From Ziziphus jujuba (taxonomy: Eukaryota; Streptophyta; Magnoliopsida; Rosales; Rhamnaceae): a stretch of 64,000 bases of DNA. Location of the stretch: the NCBI RefSeq assembly GCF_031755915.1, contig NC_083384.1, forward strand, positions 6,192,001-6,256,000, in the 5' to 3' direction. The notes under the pieces were generated by a model that saw only the letters and a list, made by a program, of their open reading frames with translations, was not told the origin of the DNA and ran no database searches. The first letter of the stretch is position 1. The number at the start of each line of letters is the position of its first letter. Shown piece by piece: positions 1-10,895 of this stretch. A program made the position numbers and the translations under genes.

Positions 1-1088
1 TGATATCTGGAATTTATGCTCATGTGGCGTATTTTAAATATAATCGGGAAAAAATATTATTTTATATATATATTTACCCATTGGTGCTAAACGGAATTTT
101 GAGGTCATTAAGAAATTCTCGATTATTATTTTATTGTGATTAAATGGTATTTATTACACATGAGCAAATATTTTCAGTAATTAATTGTGTCTGGATTTTA
201 TATTATTTTTGGGCATAATTGGTTTGAATATTTTAAGAAAATTATTTGTTTAAATTGGTGGTTTAATTTTTATAATTATGACCACAGTATTTTACTTGTA
301 GAACCTCGTGTTACGAGAAAAATTATTTGTTTATTCGTTATCAATGTTTTCGTACCGGGTTGTTAAATGAAAATAGGTGGGATGGTAAATGTGAAAATTG
401 GTATATTTCCCACGGTAATTTTGGAAAGAACGGTACGGTTGATTTAATAATTATTTTAGACGCACTCATACAGTATTGGTGTTCTGGTGTATGTATATGG
501 TTAGCGCGCAAGTATTATGTCTCCCTTGAGTTGCCATTGGACCGTGGGCAGGCAGGTTTGATATGGTGCACATAGCCGCCCCCCTCCTTGGCCGAGATGA
601 TGGTTTCAGCAGCGGTACTGTCGGGACGCCAAAGTGCCGTTTGCAAGTTTCTCTCTTTAATCTCCCTGCCAGTCGGTGCTCGGGACGCTGGGTATCGAAG
701 GGCATCACTGGTATATGGTGTGGTGCGTCAAGTACAAATTTTTCGGATAGAAAATTCAAACCCCAAAGTGTTCAAAAATTATTTATTATAATTTATTACA
801 TTTTATTTATATTTGGGGTATTTATTTATTTGTTGTTTATTAAGTTAATTGATCCCTTGGTTTTCGGGAGGTACGAATATCGGGTTTTGTGAAAATGTTT
901 TAAAAGGGGAACATTTCCAACGGAATGAATAGTGAGGGTTTTGAGAGAAAATATTACTTCAATTGTTATTATTATTTATTTATTTAATTGTTGATATTAA
1001 TTAAATTCCTTTCATTGCTATATTATTACTATTAAAGGTGTTCAGTAGATAGGGTCAGTCACTGAGATGATTAGCATCTCACGTTTTT
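1..1088 (+). repeat. LTR-A copy 1, left part
   Basis: Plus-oriented part of the LTR-A family, cut by the window edge. It carries the family landmarks in order: the AT-rich stretch after the splice-donor region, the CCATTGGACCGTGGGCAGG block (536-555), the CCCCCCTCCTTGGCCGAGATGA block (579-600) and GAGATGATTAGCATCTCA (1064-1081). A minus-strand solo LTR interrupts it at 1089, and it resumes at 3449. The short open frames here lie in repeat sequence and shift between copies, so no gene is called. Confidence 0.85.
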
Positions 1089-3448
1089 TGTCAGGACCCG
1101 TCCAAAATTCCTCACCGGAACCTTAAATAAGCCTTGATCCTAGGGAAACCCTACCAGATCCTCCAATGGAAAATCCAGCAGAACCTCCCCTAAGGGATGG
1201 ACTTACCACAAATTACCTGCACTGAAAACACACTTCTATAAACACCCCCTTATTCCTCCCACAAAACTACAAGTTGTTCCACAAATTTCAGCACTTCTCA
1301 ACAATAGCAATAGTCCAGTGCATACATAAAACATAAGTGTCCCAATAGTATACAGAGCTTTAAGAAGTGCTAATCAACAGAAATACAACAAGGATGAAAG
1401 AAATAATACACTGAAATGAAAGAGTACATTTCAGACAGTACTTGCAAACGGCACTTCGGCGTCCCGACAGTACCGCTGCTGAAACCATCATCCCAGCCAA
1501 GGAGGGGGGCGACTGTGGCCAATAACAAACTTGCCTGCCCACGGTCCAATGGCAACAACGGGAGAAATAATACCTGCGTGCTAAACCACATAATACTTGC
1601 GCGCTACCACGTGTCCATACACCAGAACACCAATATTGTATGAGTGCGTCTAAAATAATCATTATTAACCAACCGTACCGTTTTCCAAAATTACCGTGGA
1701 AAATACATTAAATTCTCACACTTACCATCCCACATATTTTTATTTAACAAATCGGTACGAAACATCGATAACACATAAACCACAATTTTTTCGAAGTACG
1801 AGGTTCAACAATAAAAATACCATGGGCATAATTTATAAAATTTAAACAAATATTTTCGTAAAATATTTAACCCAATTATGCCCGAAAAATAATACTTAAA
1901 ACCACGTACAAATACTACCGAAATACACTTTGCTCATGCATAATAAATAAATTAAACCACAATAAAATTCATAATTAAATCGCACCACATGAGCATAATT
2001 TAAATACCAATTAAACATAATTAATTGCCCAAAATAATTTTTTTTAAGGTGGGTCACTCACCTTGAGCGCGTAAATCAACTAAGATCCTCCGCAGGATCA
2101 ACTCCACCACTCGTACGCGCACCTAAACAACCACAGTGTACCAACCAAAAATATTAATATTTTATTCGGGTAATTCCCAAATGGGTACTCGGGGAGCGAA
2201 CACCAAACGATAACTAAAAGTTACGAGTTATATACCGAATCGAAGCTCGAGTCATGAGGCTCACGGATTCGGTCTTAATTTCCGGTGATCGGACCCGAGG
2301 TGGTCGGAATCTCGCCGGAAAACTTTTCGGGTTTCGGCTCCTTAATTCTCCCAAACCGTCTTGAATTGGCGGAAACGGATGCCGGATTCGAGTTTAGGAG
2401 ATCGAACACAGTGGACAGGAGCCGGCAGTGAGACTTGGTACTCGCCCGAACAGTAACTTCCGGTGAGCCGCCACGGTCACGGGCAACCGTAGCCAGATTT
2501 TTTGTAGATTTGTAGATCGAGGGGAGAGCAATCCAACGGGACCGGCGGTGAGGCAAATAGAGGCCGGACGGCGGAGAAATCGCGGTTTGAAGAATTCTGG
2601 TCCCCCGCCGGAAAAAGCTCCGATCCCGGCGCGTCGGTGGTCCGGTGGCCGTGAAATTTGGTGGGTCGGCCGGACTTGAGGAGGTGGTGATGGCTAGATG
2701 GCGCGTGTGGCCAGAAAATGGCCGGAAATGGGTCAATCGGCGGTGGGAAAAATCACCGCCGATCTTCGCCGCCTCGATCCGGGCGCGTCCGGTGGCCAAT
2801 GGCTGTGACATTTTGGGGTTTTGCCGGAAATGGGGAGGCGCTTCTTGCTGGCCGGCACGTGTACAGTGAATCGGCCGGAAAATTTGAAAATCTCCGGTGG
2901 CCGATCGGACTCTCTCTCTTTCTCTCTCCTCTCTCTTTTTCTCTCTCTTCCCCGAGATTTTTGTCAAATAAAAGCCACCGTGTGACACTGTTCATTCCAC
3001 GTGGACCAATCAAAAGCTGACACGTGGCATCACTGTGCACTTAAGCCAGATATAATAAAATAATACGGTATCCGGCGAATTTCAAACACCCATAACTTTT
3101 TAGCCAAACGTCCGATTCAAGTGTGCTGCTAGTCTATGAACTCGTATCGACGAGTACTTTACAACCATATAAGAGTCAAAACAAAATTACACCACAAGAA
3201 AAAGTCAACTCCCGGCACCTTTTGGACTGTTTGCACCTCAACTTGTTTTGCCCATAACTTTCAAACCGTAGCTCCGTTTTCGACGTGTTACTAGTCTATG
3301 AACGCGGGGTATCATGCACTTCGCCACGGTACCCTGGTCAACTAGAAATTCCAACCGGAGCAAAAAGTCAACTTTTGACCCGCTCGGTCAACGGTCAACC
3401 TCGGTCAACGTGCACGGATTCCGATGCGATTTGGGACGGGGTGTTACA
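1089..3448 (-). mobile_element. LTR-A copy 2: complete nested solo LTR
   Basis: A complete solo LTR of 2,360 bp on the minus strand. It begins TGTCAGGACCCGTCC and ends GGGACGGGGTGTTACA, so it has TG..CA ends. It is flanked by a perfect 5-bp duplication TTTTT (1084-1088 and 3449-3453). Removing it restores the CACGTTTTTAAATTCC junction seen uninterrupted in the copy at 31476. It inserted into copy 1 in the opposite orientation. A GC-rich segment (about 2280-2900) and a CT-rich run (2911-2950) lie in its promoter half. No primer-binding site or internal coding sequence is present, as expected after LTR-LTR recombination. Confidence 0.92.
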
Positions 3449-3891
3449 TTTTTAAATTCCGTTCCCTTAGGTCCGGGTTGGGAGACGTTGATCGTCCGGG
3501 GCGAGCCCGACGTCTCAGTTCATTGCGGAAAGTCCAAGAAGTATTTCTTCCCTTTTCCTCTTCATCTTGTATTGCTTCTTTATCTATCATTGTATAAATT
3601 CCACATTTATTATATAATGCTCTGTATACTGTATTGGACGTGTAGTTATTATTTATGCACTGAGTTGCTGTTATTTCTTTGAAGTGTTGTAAATTTGTGG
3701 AAACAAATTGTAGTAACGTGGGAGGAATAAGGGGACGTTTATAGAAGTGTATTTTCAGTGCAGGAAATTTTTGGTAAGTCCTACCCTTAGGGGAGGTGTT
3801 GCCGGATTTTCCGTTGGAAGGTTCGGTGGTATTTCCCTGGGATAAGGGCTTGTCTAGGGTTTCGGGGAGGAATTCTGGATGGGTCCTGACA
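3449..3891 (+). repeat. LTR-A copy 1, right part
   Basis: Continuation of copy 1 after the nested copy 2. It holds the conserved acceptor-like TTCCCTTAG|GT (about 3463-3473), the GAGACGT..ACGTCTC hairpin (3482-3516), the CTCTGTATACTGTATTGGAC block and the LTR terminus GGGTCCTGACA ending at 3891. The next bases belong to a minus-oriented LTR-A copy, so copy 1 itself probably inserted into another LTR-A whose other half lies left of the window. Confidence 0.85.
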
Positions 3892-4730
3892 TGGTGGCTG
3901 AGATTTTTGGGAGTTTTATGGATCGAAGGGAGAGGGTCTCAACGGTATCGGCGGCGACAATAATGGAGGCCGGAATGTGGAGATCTCGGCGGTTGAAGGA
4001 ATCGGCGTCGCCACCGGAAAAAGCCCCGATCCGGGCGCGTCGCTGGTCAGTTGGCCATGAAACTTTGGGGTTTGGCCGAGAATGGAGAGGCACTCTTGTC
4101 TGGCAGGCGCGTATGGCAAGAATCGGTCGGAAAATTTTGCAACTCCGGTGGCCGGCGATTTTCTCTCTCCTTCTCTCTGTTTCTCTCTCCTCCCTCATCG
4201 TTTTGCCAAATAAAAGCCACCGTGGGTGATACTGTTCACCCATGTGGACCTTTCAGATGTCGACATGTGGCGTCACTATGCATTTAAGCCAGATATAATA
4301 AAATATTACGGTATTTGGAAAACTTCACATGTCCATAACTTTTTAACCAGATGTCCAATTTAAACGTGCCACTAGTCTATGAACTCGTATCGACGAGTAC
4401 TTCGACGAGTACTTTACAACCATATGAAAGTCAAAACAAAATTCTACAACTATAAAAAGTCAACTTCCGGCACCTTTTGGACAGTGTGAATCTCGACTTG
4501 TTTTGCCCATCACTTTCAAACTGTAGCTCCGTTTTTGACGTGCTACTAGTCTAAGAACTCGTGCCGATGTGTACTTCGTAAAGGTACCTCAGTCAACCTA
4601 GAATTCCATCCGAGTCAAAAAGTCAATTTTTGACCTTTTGGTCAATGGTCAACAGTCAAAATCAACGGTCAACGATCACCCTCGGTCAAATTTGAGAAAA
4701 TTCCGATGTACTTGGGGACGGGGTGTTATA
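3892..4730 (-). repeat. LTR-A copy 3, partial
   Basis: Minus-oriented LTR-A fragment starting inside the GC-rich promoter half and ending at GGGACGGGGTGTTATA, which is the family terminus with one change. Family landmarks include CATAAAAGCCACCGTG-like sequence near 4208, the CCATAACTTTTTAACC block (4332-4347) and paired GTCTATGAACTCGTATCGACG segments. A 12-bp direct duplication (GACGAGTACTTC) occurs at 4392-4415. It lies immediately downstream of JIP pseudogene A. Confidence 0.8.
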
Positions 4731-5080
4731 TTGTCTGTTATCAAACAGTCCAAATCTTCTGCTCTTTGTCTCCAATAATATAATATTTTATTTAAACAGT
4801 AAAATGAAAATAAACGAAAGACAAAAGGACCAAAGCAATAAAAGGTTCTGTTTTTCCTTGACCAAAAAAAAAAAAAAAATTCTATGTCATTCATGGTTTC
4901 TAAAAATGTTATTCCTTAAAATACATATAAAATGTTTTTATTTTTTTTTATTTTTAAATACTTATCTAGAATGTATAGTTTATTCAATCAATTATCAGAG
5001 TTCATATTTTCTTAAATACAGATGCTACTTTACATCAATTGAAATTCCAATTGAGTATGTGCATATATCATTCCCCATGT
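4731..5080. other. Duplicated 3' flank of JIP unit A
   Basis: Non-coding AT-rich DNA that recurs beside other JIP copies. The block around TCTCCAATAATATAATATTT (4769-4788) with the following AAACAGTAAAATGAAAATAA is repeated at 7528-7570 (unit B) and in diverged form at 11546-11590 (unit C). It shows that the duplicated unit extends beyond the gene's 3' end. No gene is seen. Confidence 0.6.
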
Positions 5081-5943
5081 TCATTGTATCCATGCATTTT
5101 TTAGAGTCATTATTCCCTCAAAAATAAGAGAAATCCTATTGTCAGAGTCTATAACATTTGAGTAGCCAGTTATCATAGTTGAGTAGCATCCATTCAAAGT
5201 GGCACTGCTATAGTGATGATCAGCATTTGTCAACTTTCTCCACACGTTATCATGGATACTACTCCAATTAAGTCCCTTAAACTGATCAGCTTTACGAATC
5301 TCAGTATAAACCTACAAATTATATAAGGATCATGCTATGTAATTGTATATATAAAAGATCCAAAAATACATTCACATTCAACACAGTCATTTAAATTAAT
5401 ATGATTTAAAACTAAAAACTTATATTGGAAAATAAAAAACTTTTAGTATTTATCACATCAATACGAATTTTTAAAAATTAGATTTACTTACGTCGTTGTT
5501 GCCGTTCCTGGTGTCGTTCCGTGGATTGTACGAAGACAATACCCAGTCAAAAGCATCTCCATTCTCATCCTGACCGCGATATATGGTAGCTGCAAATGAT
5601 CCATGATTATCGAGACTCCTGAACGTGAAGAAATGCACCCCATTGACCATTTTCGAGCAGCAATGGGTATGGAGAATCCCCAATATGCCCTTCCCAATCA
5701 TGGTACCCAACAAATGTTAATCTGTTTCCAGTTGCATTGTAGATGAAGTAAAGTGTGGAGATAGCGCAGCACCGTATTTTGGCTTCAAGCCCTCAACAAA
5801 TTGCCGAGCGTTCTCAGCCTTGTTGTCTGCATCTTTCATCATCAGGGCTTCATAAGCTCTGTCTACTGCCGTTATGACCTCCTCATCTTAATGTTTGGTT
5901 CCTAATGGGTTAGCCGAACACGTTCAACGCCATTGTTTTTTTC
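5081..5943 (-). pseudogene. JIP-A: 23 kDa jasmonate-induced protein-like pseudogene
   Basis: A two-exon copy of the plant 23 kDa jasmonate-induced protein family, whose biochemical role is not known. Exon 1 is 5943-5492 (donor CGAC|GTAAGT) and exon 2 is 5311-5081 (acceptor TTTGTAG|GTT), ending in TGA at 5083-5081. Exon 2 is fully open, starts VYTEIRKADQFKG and ends FEGIMTLKNAWIQ. Exon 1 is broken: it starts MALNVFG followed at once by TAA, where copy C has Ile. About 19 bases that encode AMP-Y-Q in copy C are missing, and a second frame change lies near 5610, after the GQWGAFLHVQESR stretch. Later pieces such as ATIYRGQDENGDAFDW remain readable. Both splice sites survive, so decay is recent. 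Closest relative in the window is copy D (38477-39201). Confidence 0.9.
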
Positions 5944-7380
5944 CCAAGCTTTGAGAAATTCCAAAAGCTTTGAAAGTTATAATTTTATCAAAGTTAGTTG
6001 GGAATTATGCTTTGTCAATGGAAATAATTTGTAGTGTTTGTATACATACACATTATATGTGGCACGGGCATATATAATGTCTGTTTTCACAATAACTGTT
6101 TTGACACTGAAGATTGATCTTTTTCTTTGTTCCCTGGTTAACTTTCCTTGTATACATATATATCCTCTTTCATTACGCATGGTAGTTATTCCATGGTGAT
6201 CGTAGCCTTCCATTTGTCTATTTTACCTTTGTCACTCGTCTTCATGACTTCACCACCTGCCTGCCCATATAATAATGCCAACAACTTTCCGTTTTTCAAG
6301 TATGCGATCGATCGACCTTAATTTATTCCATATACTGCCCCCTCTTTCACCTTTGCTCCATATATTCCGATTACATGGAGACTTTTTGGTGATGTTAACT
6401 TGTCTATTCATTTTATTCTTTCCATGTTTGCCCTCCGTCGTCATATAATGTATTTTGTCATGGAGATTTTTTGGTGATATTAATCTGTCTATTCATTTTG
6501 TTCTTTCCATGTCTGCCCTCCTTTGTCATATTATTTATTTTGTCCCCATGAATAACGAAGTCAAAACGAACAACAAAATCGTTATTGATCTTTATTTATG
6601 TGGAAAAAATAATCGAGCTAATTTTTCATTAATTGTAGTGTCACTTCGAATGCGTTTGATGAATACATAATAATTAGGGACAGCCTCTCTCTCTAAGTTT
6701 TAAAATTCATTATATGTTATGCATCAGTTACCACAACGTCCAAGTTTGAAACGTTTAATAAACTTTTAAATTTTTTTAATAAATTGGGGACAAGGGATTT
6801 TAGTCTGAGGTCCCCAGCCTAGGATCTGAAATTATCAGCATCAGTGATAATTGTTAAATGACAGTTTGATAATTATTCCATTAATATAAACTTGTATAAA
6901 TTAAATAAAGACATTATCCGCACATGAGTTCATATTTTCTAAAATAAAAGTGCTATCGTAGATAAATAGTGATATCAATTAGTAATATTATTTCATTCCT
7001 TAATATTTGCTGTGGAAAAATAATCTAGCTAATTTTTCATTAATTTTAGTGTCTCTCCAAACGTGTTTGATGAATACATAAAGCAAATAATTATGTCAAT
7101 CTCTCTCTAAGTTTGGAAATTCACTATATGCATAAAGTTACCTGGGATAAAAGATTTTCGAAAATTATTATCAATAATAATTGTCAATTAAACTATTTCA
7201 AAGAGCTGAAATGTTTAATAATAATTATTCAAATAATATAAACTTGCATAGATTAAATATAGACATTATCTGTCTATGATTTTCAAATTTGTTGAAAATA
7301 CAAATGCTACCATATCTAGTTTATTCATTCATTTTCTAGAGTTCTTATTTCCTAAAATACCAGTGCGTGGTCCCAATTAG
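5944..7380. other. AT-rich intergenic region upstream of JIP-A, with internal duplications
   Basis: No convincing gene. The part at 6000-6440 is the reverse complement of sequence upstream of JIP-D (about 38020-38400), so it belongs to the duplicated JIP unit. A module containing AGCTAATTTTTCATTAATT, TTTGATGAATACATAA and TCTCTCTCTAAGTTT occurs twice (6602-6700 and 7020-7110), each followed by AT-rich DNA that resembles the 3' flanks of the JIP copies. Short open frames here are below any useful length and show no family match. Confidence 0.5.
6375..6545. repeat. 85-bp tandem repeat, two units
   Basis: Two adjacent, slightly diverged units start with ATGGAGA at 6375 and 6460. Both share TTTTTGGTGAT, TGTCTATTCATTTT, TTCTTTCCATGT and GCCCTCC in the same order. 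The unit lies in the DNA upstream of JIP-A. One unit is found in reverse near 38035-38090 upstream of JIP-D, which suggests the tandem duplication arose after the two JIP groups separated. Confidence 0.7.
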
Positions 7381-7389
7381 TAGCATTAT

Positions 7390-8010
7390 TTCATTACTTG
7401 TTATTTCATTGTGTCCATGCATTTTCAAGGGTCATTATTCCCTCAAATACAAGAAAATGTTTGTGTGAAGCGTTGGTACCAATTAGCATTGTTCGCTATC
7501 AAGCCATTCAGATCTTCTCTTCTTGTCTCCAATAATATAATATTTTATTTAAACAATAAAGTGAAAATAATTCCTGACCGGAAGAATAATAATAATAAAA
7601 ATAAAAGATTCTGTTCCAGTCATGGTTTTCAAAAAAACCTTATACTTTAAAATAAAAACATATATATATATATATATATCTAGAATCCAGTTTATCAATT
7701 CACTCATTTTTCAAGTTCATATTTTCTCGAATACAAATACTACCATATATCAATTGTGATCCCAATTGAGTAACATATGCCATTCCTCATTTTCACTCCA
7801 TGCATTTTTGGCAGACATTATTCCCTCAAAAATAGGAGAAAAATCATTATTCTCTCAGAAACAGGACTATTCCTAGTCCTATCGGTAGCGTTCACATCTA
7901 TAAGATCTGACTAGCCAGTTATCACAGCGGATAGCAGCATCCATTCAACGTGGCGCTGCTATAAAGAATCCCCAATATGCCCTTCCCAATCATGGGACCC
8001 AACATGTTAA
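7390..8010 (-). pseudogene. JIP-B: deleted JIP remnant
   Basis: A remnant of a third JIP copy. The 3' flank (7410-7680) matches that of JIP-A, including TCTCCAATAATATAATATTT. The exon 2 end is recognisable at about 7790-7957. Exon 2 is joined directly to a short piece of exon 1 (7958-8010, the reverse complement of the segment encoding the VGSHDW region). The intron, most of exon 1 and part of exon 2 are therefore gone. The piece then stops at a copia RNase H fragment that starts at 8011. It cannot encode a protein. Confidence 0.75.
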
Positions 8011-8580
8011 TGAGTCAGCCCTTAAACATCTTCTTTGGTATCTCAAAGGCACTCATTCTCTTGGGCTCTTCTTGTGTCAGAATTCTCCTCTTAATCTCCA
8101 GGCATTTTCTGACGCTGACTGTGCTGGAAATCGTGATGACAGCACCTTCACTTTTGCTTATGTTATCTTCCTCGGCCACAATCCCATTTCCTGGACTTCT
8201 CGCAAGCAGAAATCCATCTCTTGATCCTCTACCGAAGCGGAGTATTGCTCTATCGCCCACATTACTTCTGAATTATGTTGGTTACTTTCTCTTTTGAAGG
8301 AATTGAATGCTACTCCTCTTGTCACTCCTATTGTGTATTGTGATAATTTAAGCACGATGTATGTTTGTGCCAATCCTAAGTTGCATTCGTGAATGAAGCA
8401 TGTGCTAATTGACTTCCATTTTGTTCATGATCATGTGACTGCTGGCTCCCTTCGTGTTGCTCATGTTTCCATTCATGATCAAATTGCTGATGTTTAACCT
8501 AAGCCACTGTCTAGTTCCGGCTTTCAGCTTCTATGTTCCAAGCTATGTGTTCTTCCCAGACCCACTTGCTTGAGGGGGGT
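8011..8580 (+). pseudogene. Ty1/copia RNase H fragment
   Basis: The plus strand encodes, with frame changes and stops, the C-terminal RNase H part of a Ty1/copia polyprotein. Recognisable pieces in order are LKHLLWYLKGT (near the start), FSDADCAGNRDD, ISWTSRKQKSISRSSTEAEY, VYCDNLSTMYVCANP and VLIDFHFVHDHV. These are the usual RNase H blocks, with the DAD and TEAEY motifs present. A stop replaces a residue after NPKLHS, and another follows the QIADV stretch. A polypurine tract (TTGAGGGGGGT, 8570-8580) sits at its 3' end. Reverse transcriptase and integrase are absent, so this is a 5'-truncated copy. Confidence 0.88.
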
Positions 8581-8583
8581 ACA

Positions 8584-8800
8584 TGAGTGAATATCTATCT
8601 ATATTTATTATTTATTTGTATTTATTTGTTTTGTTATTATCTCGTGCTGTATATACGTGTCTTACTAGGATATGTGTTCTTTATATATGTATACCTGGTT
8701 GTTAGGCTTATGATGTATATATACCATTACTCAACTTAATGAATAGTATCTTTTACGTGCACTCTGTTTGCCTTCGTTCTTCTGTTAGGATAGAGAGTAA
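8584..8800 (+). repeat. Probable 3' LTR of the copia fragment
   Basis: AT-rich sequence directly after the polypurine tract, starting TGAGTGAATATC, as expected for a 3' LTR. The terminal CTTCGTTCTTCTGTTAGG segment resembles short copia LTR ends. The right boundary is uncertain because no clean CA end or target duplication could be fixed. SH3P-derived exon sequence begins within about 40 bases of it. Confidence 0.55.
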
Positions 8801-8837
8801 AAAAAGTTACCATTGTAAGAAGCCTATGAAAGGTCAT

Positions 8838-10890
8838 CTACTACTGCTGATCCTCAACTGACAACATAACAGCAGTCGCTTCTTTGCCAAGTGCCACAGT
8901 AAAAGATTTAAGGTCAGCAAGTTTTGCTTTTGCACTCTGAAGCTTCACAGAACTCTCACAAGACATAGAAAAATCCCTAGTTTTTGGTCGACGCCTCAAA
9001 ACGTCTGTAACCTGATAAGAAGATATTCACTATAAATATGCAGTTTTCTACACCAGTGTTTACTCCTAAACTTGAGATTAGTAATTACCTGAGCCTCCAC
9101 ATCCTGACGGAGTTTATCATAACAGTAAGCCAAGTGACCAGCATTTTCCAAAGGAGCTCCATTTATTTGTGTCCGTAATGACTCACAAACGTACATATTT
9201 AAAACTTGTGGCCTAATTACAAACATAAAAAGAAACAGAGAAGATGAACCTTAAAATTTTAGTAGACAATAATAAAATATTCCTACACTCATTTCTTATT
9301 CCTTGTACTAAACAAGTTTTTCAAGTACTTCGAATACATTCCTTATTATAGTTAGAGAACAAAAGAGCTCTAAGCATGGTTAAAATCACTAATGTCCTCT
9401 GCACTCAATACAAATAGCTTTTGATAGAAGTAGTCCATCACAAATGTAACATTTCATAGAAGTTGTTACGGATCATTAACTTTTGCAAAACCCACAAAGA
9501 AGTAAAAAGGAATAACACAACAAATTATTTGAGGTGGTACACCTCCTGACGATATATAACACCAATTATAATATTGGGATTGTTTCACAAGCAAAACACA
9601 AAACTAAACTGAGAGAATCCTACTTCATATCCCTCCATCGTAGCATCTTTAATGACAAAAAAATGTAGCCGGATACGAATAGAAAATGTAGCCACACAAA
9701 CATCAAACATAAGTAATAAGTCTCCGTTCCTACAACCTAATAGGCATAAAAATTGTCTTTTCATCTCATAACCTGTCAACAAAACATAAACTCTTCTTTT
9801 TAGAGTTTCCCTGCCCAACCTTGAAACCAAGGATCTCCACTCTAAAAGCTCAAGTCCAACACATAAACAAATCTAAGAAGTGCCCTCTTTCAGAAATGCC
9901 AAAAGCAAATTTTTGCATTTTTGTCCGCAAAAATCTAAAACTGAAACACATTCAAGTGCTGTGTGTTTTTCAAGGATGATGCCATGAGATTGCCAAAATG
10001 TTTCGCATGAATAGTTTAGCAAAGAAATTACCTGATCATTAAGGATCTTAAGAAGATCTTCCCTCTCCTTTTCAATTGCATTATGTGAGGTGCCAAAGTT
10101 GATAGACGCTCTTGCAAGAGGAGCGTGAGTGCTCTGATTCTCAGATTCATATGTACAGCAATCTTCAGCCCGCTTCCTCAATAAATTATTTAAGGTGGAA
10201 CTTATATGCTAGCCTTGTAAAAGGATGTTATGTACATGTTCCATGCAAGGTTCATGTAGGAATTGTCTGTATGGTGTCCAGGGAAGACTTGGTCTTTGGA
10301 CTTAGTCTTTGTTGGTTAATTTGTTTTAATATTTTGTTATCATTATTTCCGGATTGTTAGCCACTAGGAAGGTGGAGTTGTGTTTTCCTAGTTTTATGTT
10401 CAATTGTTATTATGCTTATATTTAAGTTGTTTTAGGATTAATAAACATATACAAGTTGAATCCAGAGTACTTTCCTTCCCTTATCTTCCCTCTTCCTCTA
10501 TCTAATTTCACTACCCAACAAAGGAACACATTAAGCAGACAAGATAACTAGTCTCACCTATCTCCATTTGCTTGCAGCTTGTAGAAAGAAATCTTTCAAC
10601 TCCACGTACAATACTCCACTGAAAGTGCTGCACAGCATTATCTATAATTAGAATTTAGTCAAAATAACCATTGTTCCATGCTACCTGATGGTACATTGCA
10701 AAAATACTCCTAAAGATTAAAAATGCTGAAACATAGTTAATATTAACTAACAATCTAACATCATAAAGCTTAGGAACTACACCTTAGCTTCCCTTATAGA
10801 GATGTACAAATTTTGAAGTTGTTGGTGGCACAAAATTTCAGCTTCATCAACCATAACAGCATCATTATTTCCCAATTGTCTCAATATTGC
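8838..10890 (-). pseudogene. SH3P-type (BAR plus SH3 domain) protein, decayed multi-exon fragment
   Basis: Exons on the minus strand match the plant SH3 domain-containing proteins (SH3P1/2/3 family), which act in clathrin-coated vesicle trafficking and autophagosome formation. Candidate exons are 10890-10783 (AILRQLGNNDAVMVDEAE), 10627-10558 (SIVRGVERFLSTSCKQMEI), about 10180-10032 (LARASINFGTSHNAIEKERE), 9190-9089 (VCESLRTQINGAPLENAG, ending DKLRQDVEAQ) and 9011-8838 (VTDVLRRRPKTRD and SVEDQQ). They follow the family order through the BAR-like region. The last exon meets two adjacent stops (8843-8841 and 8840-8838) right after SVEDQQ. Bases AC stand where exon 9190-9089 needs an acceptor AG. 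The N-terminal exon and the whole SH3 domain are missing. A solo LTR (10226-10520) lies in an intron. Family identity is firm. Loss of function is inferred from the stops and the missing domain. Confidence 0.85.
10226..10520. mobile_element. 295-bp solo LTR in an SH3P intron
   Basis: The sequence starts TGTTATGTACATG and ends CTACCCAACA, so it has TG..CA ends. It is bounded by a perfect 5-bp duplication AAGGA (10221-10225 and 10521-10525). It contains AT-rich promoter-like DNA and a pyrimidine-rich end (TTCCCTCTTCCTCTATC), typical of short Ty1/copia-type LTRs. No internal domain is present. It is unrelated to the LTR-A family. Confidence 0.85.
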
Positions 10891-10895
10891 CTGCA

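Noticed and set aside
1064..1081. GAGATGATTAGCATCTCA palindrome-like site as a host regulatory operator
   Set aside because: It occurs once per LTR-A copy at the same place and is part of the repeat. A role in the element's own RNA or splicing branch region is possible, but a host operator is not supported.
9585..9830. 81-codon frame on the minus strand
   Set aside because: It lies inside an SH3P intron and shows no family features.
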